This document shows positions 1-5,024 of a stretch of 6,216 nt of DNA, piece by piece. Below the pieces are notes generated by a model. It was not told where the DNA came from, did not search any database, and saw only the letters and a program-made list of their open reading frames with translations. Each line of letters opens with the position of its first letter. Positions within the stretch are counted from its first letter, which is position 1. This stretch comes from an uncultured Leptotrichia sp. (GTDB lineage: Bacteria; Fusobacteriota; Fusobacteriia; Fusobacteriales; Leptotrichiaceae): NCBI GenBank assembly GCA_938017765.1, contig CALIJH010000190.1, positions 1-6,216 on the forward strand, given 5' to 3'. Position numbers and translations under genes: made by a program.

Positions 1-948
1 GCTTTTGAAAAAATGTTTTATATCCATTGCCGCCAGATATGTTTTTCCCGTTCCTGTGGCCGCTACTACAAGTCCTTTTTTATGTCCTACATTCCTTGTA
101 TTTTTAAGTTTTTCAAGAATTTCTTTCTGCATACTGTTAGGTTCAAAATTTCTTTTTTCAGTCTGTATCTTTTTATAATCAAATGTATTTATGGGACTAT
201 TTTTATCCCTGTATTTCTCATATTTCTGAATAAAATCTTCTGTCAATTCAATTGCTTCATTACTATTCCACAATTTTTCGAACTGTTCCAAAGATTTATT
301 ATAAATATCAAGGAAATTACTGTCTGTCAGCTTTACATTCCATTCTTCAGCAGAATATAAAGCACTCTGGCTTATATTTGAAGAGCCTATTATACATGTA
401 TGATATTTTTCTTTTTGAAAAAGATAAGCTTTTGTATGAAAACTCTCATTGGAATTATTATAAATTCTTACTCTTATATTTTTATAGGATAACAGTTTTT
501 TCAGAGCTTTAGGATCTGTTATATTTAAATATACGGATGTAATTATCTCTCCTTTTATCCCTTTTTCTTCAAGTTCATCAAAAATACTTATAAGCAGCTG
601 AATTCCTGAATATTTTATAAAACTCACTATAAAATAAAATTTTTTGCAGCTTAGAAGTTCTTTTTTCAAATAAACAAAAAAATTCATAAATTTAGCTTTT
701 TCATTGATAATAAGGGTATTCAACTTATCGTTTGGAATAATGTCTTCATCTATTCTGAGAGGGATTTCCAGTTTTTTTCCTATCTGATTTTCAATATATT
801 CCAGAACATTCTGATAATCATTTTTCTCAATAAACGAAGAAATATTATTGGAAAAATACTCTGAAATTTCAAATTTTAAAATTTCAGAATAATTATCCAT
901 ATTTATGATTTTTCCATTTTTATTACCTTTTTCAAGTAAAATTCCCAT
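1..948 (-). CDS. PLD-nuclease/superfamily 2 helicase, N-terminal part (3' end beyond left edge)
   Basis: I translated this frame by hand: 316 codons without a stop, running off the left edge. Residues about 90-235 look like a phospholipase D-type nuclease domain: a FYFIVSFIKYSG strand, an HTK (HxK) motif at 171-173 and GSSN at 188-191. FEPNSMQKEIL (268-278) then resembles the Q-motif entry to a helicase, and ATGTGKT at 297-303 is a Walker A ATP-binding loop. This order (PLD, then DEAD/DEAH ATPase) is known from large helicases that end in a DUF3427 domain; the rest of the ATPase and any DUF3427 lie outside the window. Such proteins are expected to act on DNA in the cytoplasm, but their substrates are poorly known. 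I chose the ATG at 948 because GGAG sits 7 bases upstream; a second ATG at 900 has no good ribosome site. A TATAAT at 1021-1016 could be a -10 box, but I see no convincing -35. The start lies 138 bases after the exonuclease stop. Confidence 0.85.
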   Translation of the reverse strand, partial: MGILLEKGNKNGKIINMDNYSEILKFEISEYFSNNISSFIEKNDYQNVLEYIENQIGKKLEIPLRIDEDIIPNDKLNTLIINEKAKFMNFFVYLKKELLSCKKFYFIVSFIKYSGIQLLISIFDELEEKGIKGEIITSVYLNITDPKALKKLLSYKNIRVRIYNNSNESFHTKAYLFQKEKYHTCIIGSSNISQSALYSAEEWNVKLTDSNFLDIYNKSLEQFEKLWNSNEAIELTEDFIQKYEKYRDKNSPINTFDYKKIQTEKRNFEPNSMQKEILEKLKNTRNVGHKKGLVVAATGTGKTYLAAMDIKHFFKS

Positions 949-1086
949 TTACTCACTCCAAATTTATGAATTTATTATTTTATTCAATAGATTATTTTAT
1001 AGCTCAAACTTTAAAATTATACACACGACAAGATATCGAATTTATATTAGTCATAAAAATGATTATAGAATAAAATATTCTGATTA

Positions 1087-1674
1087 TTATTCTTTATTCA
1101 GAAATCCGCTTATTCTCGGTTTTCCGAATGGATTTTTGGACATTTTATAAAATACTCTAAAAGTAATCAGCACATCATACAAACTCTCATGTAACTGATT
1201 TTCATTTATAGGCACATTATAAAATTTAGCACACTCCATTAATTTAGGCCATTTATACGAACCGTATTCATTCAATCCTACTCTTACTATATCAATATTT
1301 TCTGTCATAGTATCAAACTGATTTTTTAAAGGAAAAGGAATAAAGCTCCTGTCAAACTTTATATTATGAGCAACAAAATGTTTTGTATCCTGACAATATA
1401 AATAAAATGAATCCATATCTTCCTTAAATGTAGACGGATAATCCATGTTTTTCCTTTTCTCGGCAATCACATCATCGGTTAGACCATTTACATTTATTGC
1501 CCCGAAATCTATTGCTTCACCTTCATTTCTGAAATAAAATCTATCATATTCGGAAACTTTTTCCCAACTGTTCTTTTCAAAATCATAACTTACTTTTATT
1601 GCTGACATTGATAAAACAGAACTTCCTATTTTTCCATTCGTTTCAACATCAAAAAATATTATATTCTTTTTCAT
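1087..1674 (-). CDS. DEDDh-family 3'-5' exonuclease (DnaQ-like)
   Basis: A 195-residue single-domain protein of the DnaQ/RNase T exonuclease fold. All five catalytic positions are visible: D9 and E11 in FDVETNG (ExoI), D108 in AHNIKFDRSF (ExoII), and H162 and D167 in HESLYD (ExoIII, DEDDh type). The family removes nucleotides from 3' ends of DNA or RNA using two metal ions. The length and the lack of polymerase or BRCT domains fit a stand-alone enzyme rather than a polymerase III proofreading subunit in PolC; it could equally be an RNase T- or oligoribonuclease-like enzyme, and the substrate cannot be read from sequence. The ATG has AGAGG (1685-1681) 6 bases upstream. It lies 42 bases behind lepA in the same direction with no terminator between them, so it is probably cotranscribed from the lepA promoter. 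Its stop is followed only by a weak all-A/T hairpin, so transcription may continue into the helicase gene. Confidence 0.9.
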   Translation of the reverse strand: MKKNIIFFDVETNGKIGSSVLSMSAIKVSYDFEKNSWEKVSEYDRFYFRNEGEAIDFGAINVNGLTDDVIAEKRKNMDYPSTFKEDMDSFYLYCQDTKHFVAHNIKFDRSFIPFPLKNQFDTMTENIDIVRVGLNEYGSYKWPKLMECAKFYNVPINENQLHESLYDVLITFRVFYKMSKNPFGKPRISGFLNKE

Positions 1675-1724
1675 AGCAAACCTCTATTTTTAATAAATTT
1701 ATCGTATTCAGCTATTTTAATCAT
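1671..1724 (-). other. 17-codon reading frame bridging lepA and the exonuclease gene
   Basis: In the 42-base gap there is an open frame MIKIAEYDKFIKNRGLL. Its ATG (1724-1722) overlaps the last codons of lepA in another frame, and its TGA (1673-1671) overlaps the exonuclease start as ATGA. No clear ribosome site precedes it, so it could only be reached by ribosomes finishing lepA. It may be a coupling device that carries ribosomes to the exonuclease start, or simply chance in AT-rich DNA. I do not claim a functional peptide. Confidence 0.15.
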
Positions 1725-3513
1725 TTAATTTCAATACTGATAAAAATGCTTCCTGCGGTATTTCAACATTCCCAATAGCCTTCATACGTTTTTTCCCCTC
1801 TTTTTGTTTCTCCAACAGTTTTTTCTTACGTGTTATATCTCCTCCGTAACATTTAGCTAATACGTTTTTTCTAAGAGCTTTTATTGTTTCTCTTGCTATT
1901 ATCTTTGTGCCGAGTGCTGCCTGTAAAGGTATTTCAAACTGCTGTCTTGGAATTACATCTTTCAGTTTTTCTACGATAGCTCTTCCTCTGTAATAAGCAT
2001 TATCCTTATGAGCTATAAAAGAAAAGGCATCTACAGGATTACCGCTGACAAGAATATCGACTTTTACAAGGTCCGATTCCTTATAGCCTATCATTTCATA
2101 TTCAAAAGAAGCATAACCTTTAGTTCTGGATTTCAATTTATCATAAAAATCTATTACTATTTCAGCCAGAGGCAAATCATAGCTAATCATTGTACGCGTA
2201 TCATCCAGATAGTTCATATTGAGAAATATACCTCTTTTTTCCTGACACAGTTCCATAACATTTCCTACATAGTCCTTTGGCACTATTATAGTACCCTTGA
2301 CATAAGGTTCTTCTATATATTTTTTTCCTGCCGGAAATTCTGCAGGATTGTCTATTATGAGCATATCACCGACTTCAGGAGTAACATGATACTGGACCGA
2401 CGGTGCTGTAGATATAAGGTCAATGTTAAATTCTCTTCTTAGTCTTTCTACTATAATTTCCATATGAAGCAGTCCTAAAAATCCACATCTGAAACCAAAT
2501 CCCAATGCCAATGACGTTTCGGGTGTATAAGTCAATGAAGCGTCATTCAGTTGTAATTTTTCAAGGGCTTCCCTTAAATCTTCATAGTCATCGGTAGATA
2601 TAGGATAAACCCCCGCAAATACCATACTTAGTGCGGGTCTATATCCTGCAAGAGGTATATTCGTAGGGTTTTTAACATGCGTTATAGTATCTCCTACCTG
2701 GGTATCTTTTATGGACTTTATCCCTGTAATTATATAGCCTACAGAGCCTACAGCGAGTTCTTCCGTTTCTCTCATTTTAGGAGAAAAAATCCCTATTTCG
2801 AGTACATCAAATTCTTTTTCTGTAGACATAATTTTGATTTTATCCCCTTTGGAAATTTTCCCTTCGACTATTCTTATATATGTAATTACTCCTCTAAAAT
2901 CATCATAATGTGAATCAAATATCAAAGCCTTCAAGGGGCTATCAATATTACCTTTAGGTTCAGGAATATATTGTATTATTGCCTCCAATAAATCTTCTAT
3001 TCCGATACCCGTCTTTCCCGATACGAGGACTGCATTATCCGAAGGAAGACCTATAACATCTTCTATTTCCAATTTTACTTTATCAGGATCGGCAGACGGC
3101 AAATCAATCTTATTTATAACAGGCAATATTTCCAAATCATTTTCAAGAGCAAGATAGACATTTGCCAGCGTTTGTGCTTCTATTCCCTGAGCAGCATCCA
3201 CGACTAACAAAGCTCCGTCACATGCAGCTAAAGACCTTGAAACTTCATAAATAAAATCCACATGTCCCGGTGTATCTATCAAATTTAATTCATATATTTC
3301 GCTATTTTTTGATTTATAATTAAGAGTTACCGCTTGAGCTTTTATTGTTATCCCTTTTTCACGCTCCAGATCCATACTGTCAAGCAACTGATCTTTCATC
3401 TCTCGTTGAGTAACCGTACCAGTTACTTCCAGCAGTCTATCGGCAATTGTTGACTTCCCATGATCTATATGTGCTATTATAGAAAAATTACGTTTATTTT
3501 TTTGATTCAGCAT
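1717..3513 (-). CDS. lepA: Elongation factor 4 (LepA), ribosomal back-translocase GTPase
   Basis: A full-length 598-residue LepA, matching the usual length of about 600. The GTPase motifs are intact: AHIDHGKST (G1, 14-22), DTPGH (G3, 80-84, with the catalytic histidine H84), NKID (G4, 134-137) and SGKTGIG (G5, near 165-171). Translation factor domains II and III follow, including the family signature LGFGFRCGFLGLLHMEI. The C-terminal LepA-specific domain ends with a lysine/arginine-rich stretch (TRKKKLLEKQKEGKKR) and IPQEAFLSVLKLND, which separates it from EF-G and BipA. EF4 binds the ribosome and is linked to back-translocation, ribosome assembly and fitness under ionic or cold stress. The ATG is preceded by AAAGGAG (3528-3522) with 8 bases spacing, and a consensus-like promoter lies directly upstream. 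The gene is divergent from mscL and probably heads a transcript that includes the exonuclease gene. Confidence 0.99.
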   Translation of the reverse strand: MLNQKNKRNFSIIAHIDHGKSTIADRLLEVTGTVTQREMKDQLLDSMDLEREKGITIKAQAVTLNYKSKNSEIYELNLIDTPGHVDFIYEVSRSLAACDGALLVVDAAQGIEAQTLANVYLALENDLEILPVINKIDLPSADPDKVKLEIEDVIGLPSDNAVLVSGKTGIGIEDLLEAIIQYIPEPKGNIDSPLKALIFDSHYDDFRGVITYIRIVEGKISKGDKIKIMSTEKEFDVLEIGIFSPKMRETEELAVGSVGYIITGIKSIKDTQVGDTITHVKNPTNIPLAGYRPALSMVFAGVYPISTDDYEDLREALEKLQLNDASLTYTPETSLALGFGFRCGFLGLLHMEIIVERLRREFNIDLISTAPSVQYHVTPEVGDMLIIDNPAEFPAGKKYIEEPYVKGTIIVPKDYVGNVMELCQEKRGIFLNMNYLDDTRTMISYDLPLAEIVIDFYDKLKSRTKGYASFEYEMIGYKESDLVKVDILVSGNPVDAFSFIAHKDNAYYRGRAIVEKLKDVIPRQQFEIPLQAALGTKIIARETIKALRKNVLAKCYGGDITRKKKLLEKQKEGKKRMKAIGNVEIPQEAFLSVLKLND

Positions 3514-3554
3514 TCAAAATACTCCTTTGATTTTAACTATTTGCTTTACTAAAT

Positions 3555-3583
3555 ATTATATAATAAGTAACGATATATTTCAA
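3555..3583 (-). promoter_or_regulatory. Sigma70-type promoter for lepA
   Basis: On the minus strand TTGAAA (3583-3578, five of six matches to the -35 consensus) is followed after exactly 17 bases by a perfect TATAAT (3560-3555). Transcription would start near 3548, leaving a leader of about 35 bases that contains the AAAGGAG ribosome site. A run of eight A on this strand (3595-3588) just upstream of the -35 box could act as an UP-like element. It is the best promoter match I found in the window. Confidence 0.8.
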
Positions 3584-3584
3584 G

Positions 3585-3613
3585 TTGTTTTTTTTAGAAA
3601 AATCCTTTATAAT
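3585..3613 (+). promoter_or_regulatory. Sigma70-type promoter for mscL
   Basis: TTGTTT (3585-3590, matching TTG of the -35 consensus) and a perfect TATAAT (3608-3613) are separated by 17 bases. Transcription would start near 3620, about 22 bases before the mscL ATG. The -35 box is weaker than the lepA one and is only one base from it, facing the other way, so the two promoters cannot easily be occupied together. Confidence 0.75.
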
Positions 3614-3626
3614 ACTTAAAATCAGT

Positions 3627-3634
3627 GAGAGGAG
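3627..3634 (+). promoter_or_regulatory. Ribosome binding site deciding the mscL start
   Basis: GAGAGGAG ends 7 bases before the ATG at 3642, close to the ideal Shine-Dalgarno layout. It rules out the in-frame TTG at 3585 as a start: that TTG is the first codon-sized part of the -35 box, and the -10 box also lies between it and the ATG, so those codons would not be transcribed from this promoter. Confidence 0.85.
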
Positions 3635-3641
3635 AAATTTA

Positions 3642-4040
3642 ATGTTTAAAGAATTTAAAGAATTTATTTCCAAAGGGAATGTTATGGATTTGGCAGTTGG
3701 AGTTATTATAGGAGGTGCATTCGGTAAAATAGTAACTTCATTAGTTGATGATATGATTATGCCTATTTTAGGAATTATATTGGGAAAAATCAATTTTACA
3801 GCTCTCAAACTTGTTATTACTCCTGCTGAAGGTGATAAACCTGAAGTGGCTGTGTTATATGGCAGCTTTATTCAAAATGTTGTTAATTTCTTAATAATGG
3901 CTTTTGTTATTTTCTTAATGGTAAAAGCTGTCAATAAATTAAGAAAACCCGCTAAAAAAGTAGAAGAAGTTATTGAAGAAATTCCTACAAAAGAAGAAAC
4001 ATTATTAACTGAAATAAGAGATATACTAAAAAATAAATAA
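3642..4040 (+). CDS. mscL: Large-conductance mechanosensitive channel MscL
   Basis: A 132-residue integral membrane protein of normal MscL length. It opens a wide non-selective pore when membrane tension rises, releasing solutes after sudden osmotic downshift. The sequence shows the family hallmarks: amphipathic N-terminal helix FKEFKEFISKGN (2-13), first membrane helix with DLAVGVIIGGAFGKIVTSLV (16-35) whose glycine/alanine-rich face lines the gate, MPILG (40-44), a short periplasmic-type loop (about 50-75), a second membrane helix (about 76-98), a basic stretch KLRKPAKK (99-106) and a cytoplasmic helix LLTEIRDILKNK (121-132) that bundles in the pentamer. It is transcribed alone and divergently from lepA, and faces queH across a shared terminator region. 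Promoter and ribosome site fix the start at this ATG. No oddities are seen in the protein. Confidence 0.98.
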   Translation: MFKEFKEFISKGNVMDLAVGVIIGGAFGKIVTSLVDDMIMPILGIILGKINFTALKLVITPAEGDKPEVAVLYGSFIQNVVNFLIMAFVIFLMVKAVNKLRKPAKKVEEVIEEIPTKEETLLTEIRDILKNK

Positions 4041-4071
4041 ATCCAGAATATAAATAAATTCAAAATTGGTT

Positions 4072-4110
4072 TCCCGAATATTTTGTTTTTATAATCTAAG
4101 TGTTTCGGGA
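4072..4110 (+). repeat. Inverted repeat downstream of mscL
   Basis: TCCCGAA (4072-4078) and TTCGGGA (4104-4110) are perfect 7-base complements around a 25-base loop, 31 bases after the mscL stop. It stands out as GC-richer than the surrounding DNA. No T run follows directly, so it does not look like a standard terminator; it could be a protein-binding operator, an mRNA 3'-end structure or chance. The loop contains a TATAAT (4090-4095), with TTGGTT (4066-4071) 18 bases upstream, a weak promoter-like pair on the plus strand. Confidence 0.5.
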
Positions 4111-4162
4111 GATGAAATATTTTTACTTAATATAAAATATATTTTAAAAAATTAAAACTAAT

Positions 4163-4228
4163 AAAAAAAGGAGGGTGTCTTATAAGCCCAAAATAATTTT
4201 ACTAATCTTATGAGGCAGCCTCTTTTTT
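4163..4228. terminator. Bidirectional rho-independent terminator between mscL and queH
   Basis: Arms 4171-4186 and 4207-4222 form a 16-position stem with 13 Watson-Crick pairs, two G-T pairs and one G-G mismatch, around a 20-base loop. Six T (4223-4228) follow on the plus strand, and seven A (4163-4169) precede it, which read as seven T after the hairpin on the minus strand. It can therefore end both mscL (plus) and queH (minus), whose stop lies about 30 bases away. The arm sequences (GAGGGTGTCTTATAAG and CTTATGAGGCAGCCTC) resemble ends of some insertion sequences, so it may have come from one. Confidence 0.85.
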
Positions 4229-4252
4229 ATATGTAATTTTTCCTAAAATAAT

Positions 4253-4942
4253 CTATTCAAATTTTATTCCCTGCTCCAGTGCAGCAAATATGCATCCGCA
4301 GTAACATTGCCTATAAACATCATATTCCTTACACATTTCTACCGAACGACTGTATCCATTATTTTTTTTAAAATCCGACGGCAAATATTTTACATCAAAA
4401 ATTTCCTGAATTTCAAGTCCTATATGATTTATAAGTTCGCTATTTTTATGAGGACTTAGCGTCAATGCACTCCCAAAATAATCATATCCCAATTCCTGTG
4501 CTTTTTCTGCAACTATATCAAGGCGCATCTGAAAACAGACAGTACATCTTGCACCGCCCTCTTTTTCCCTTTCAAGTCCTTTTACTTTTTTATAAAAATC
4601 TACAGGCTTGTATTCATCCTCTATAAATCTGACATTATTGCCTGTTTTTGCATTAAATTTTTCTATGAATTCTTTTTGGACTAAAGCTCTTTTTCTATAT
4701 TCCGCTTCAGGATGTATATTGGAATTTGCAAATAATATAGCTACATCTGCAAATTCCGTCAAAAATTCCAGCGTATATGTACTACATGGAGCACAACAGC
4801 TGTGAAGTAAAATTTTGGGTCTTAAATTCTTGTTTTTCCAATCGGTTATAAGTTTTGTCAGTACTGTATGATAATTGATTTTCTGATTTGGATTCATTCT
4901 GCTTAAAATATCTTTCGCGTCTTTTATATCTTCTTCTAACAA
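4253..4942 (-). CDS. queH: Epoxyqueuosine reductase QueH
   Basis: A 229-residue protein of the QueH (formerly DUF208) family, which performs the last step of queuosine synthesis: reduction of epoxyqueuosine to queuosine at the wobble position of tRNAs with GUN anticodons. It is the non-homologous alternative to the cobalamin-dependent QueG. The family cysteines are present: the vicinal pair in LLHSCCAPCS (C49, C50, C53), RCTVC (C133, C136), C204, and CYCGC (C213, C215, C217), expected to hold an iron-sulfur cluster and a further metal. SALTLSPHKN (158-167) is also typical. The chosen start is TTG at 4942, with AAAGGAG 5 bases upstream and an in-frame TAA directly before it; the first ATG (4897, M16) has no ribosome site. 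It lies 82 bases behind the aminotransferase gene with no terminator between, so it is probably cotranscribed with it. No other queuosine gene is in the window. Confidence 0.96.
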   Translation of the reverse strand: MLEEDIKDAKDILSRMNPNQKINYHTVLTKLITDWKNKNLRPKILLHSCCAPCSTYTLEFLTEFADVAILFANSNIHPEAEYRKRALVQKEFIEKFNAKTGNNVRFIEDEYKPVDFYKKVKGLEREKEGGARCTVCFQMRLDIVAEKAQELGYDYFGSALTLSPHKNSELINHIGLEIQEIFDVKYLPSDFKKNNGYSRSVEMCKEYDVYRQCYCGCIFAALEQGIKFE

Positions 4943-4947
4943 TTATA

Positions 4948-4954
4948 CTCCTTT
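4948..4954 (-). promoter_or_regulatory. Ribosome binding site deciding the queH TTG start
   Basis: AAAGGAG on the minus strand is followed by 5 bases and then TTG (4942-4940). The codon just before the TTG in the same frame is TAA, so the gene cannot begin farther upstream. This makes TTG the best supported start. Confidence 0.75.
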
Positions 4955-4955
4955 A

Positions 4956-4973
4956 TTATATCAATTATATCAA
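4956..4973 (-). repeat. Tandem 9-base repeat carrying two TATAAT boxes ahead of queH
   Basis: TTGATATAA is repeated twice without interruption on the minus strand. With flanking bases it produces two perfect TATAAT hexamers nine bases apart (4969-4964 and 4960-4955), just upstream of the queH ribosome site. I found no -35 match at 16-18 bases from either, so a separate queH promoter is possible but unproven. The nearest -35-like TTGAGA (4997-4992) is 22 bases from the first box. Confidence 0.5.
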
Positions 4974-5024
4974 TATATCCTCTTTTAAGCATCTCAAGGA
5001 TACATAAAGTAATATTTTAATATA

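Noticed and set aside
1055..1090. Hairpin AGAATA-TTT-TATTCT after the exonuclease stop
   Set aside because: The stem is six A/T-rich pairs with no adequate GC core, too weak to call a terminator; a T run follows only after a gap.
13..1150. Plus-strand open frames of 81-115 codons (13-360, 252-512, 905-1150)
   Set aside because: They lie opposite the helicase and exonuclease coding stretches, are rich in Phe/Ile/Tyr as expected from antisense AT-rich DNA, and lack ribosome sites.
2008..2913. Plus-strand open frames inside lepA (2008-2442, 2677-2913)
   Set aside because: They are antisense to the highly conserved lepA and show no recognisable protein features.
3585..3641. Upstream TTG extension of mscL by 19 codons
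   Set aside because: The extension contains the -35 and -10 boxes and the ribosome site, and MscL proteins normally begin at the FKEFKEF segment; the ATG at 3642 is the start.
3533..4063. Minus-strand open frames opposite mscL (3533-3808, 3872-4063)
   Set aside because: They are antisense shadows of mscL; the first also runs into the divergent promoter region.
4175..4213. Short GTG frame after AAGGAGGG at 4168-4175
   Set aside because: It has only 12 codons and lies wholly inside the terminator hairpin; the GGAGGG is explained by the stem arm and A tract.
4608..4805. Plus-strand open frame inside queH
   Set aside because: It is antisense to conserved queH sequence and has no family resemblance or ribosome site.
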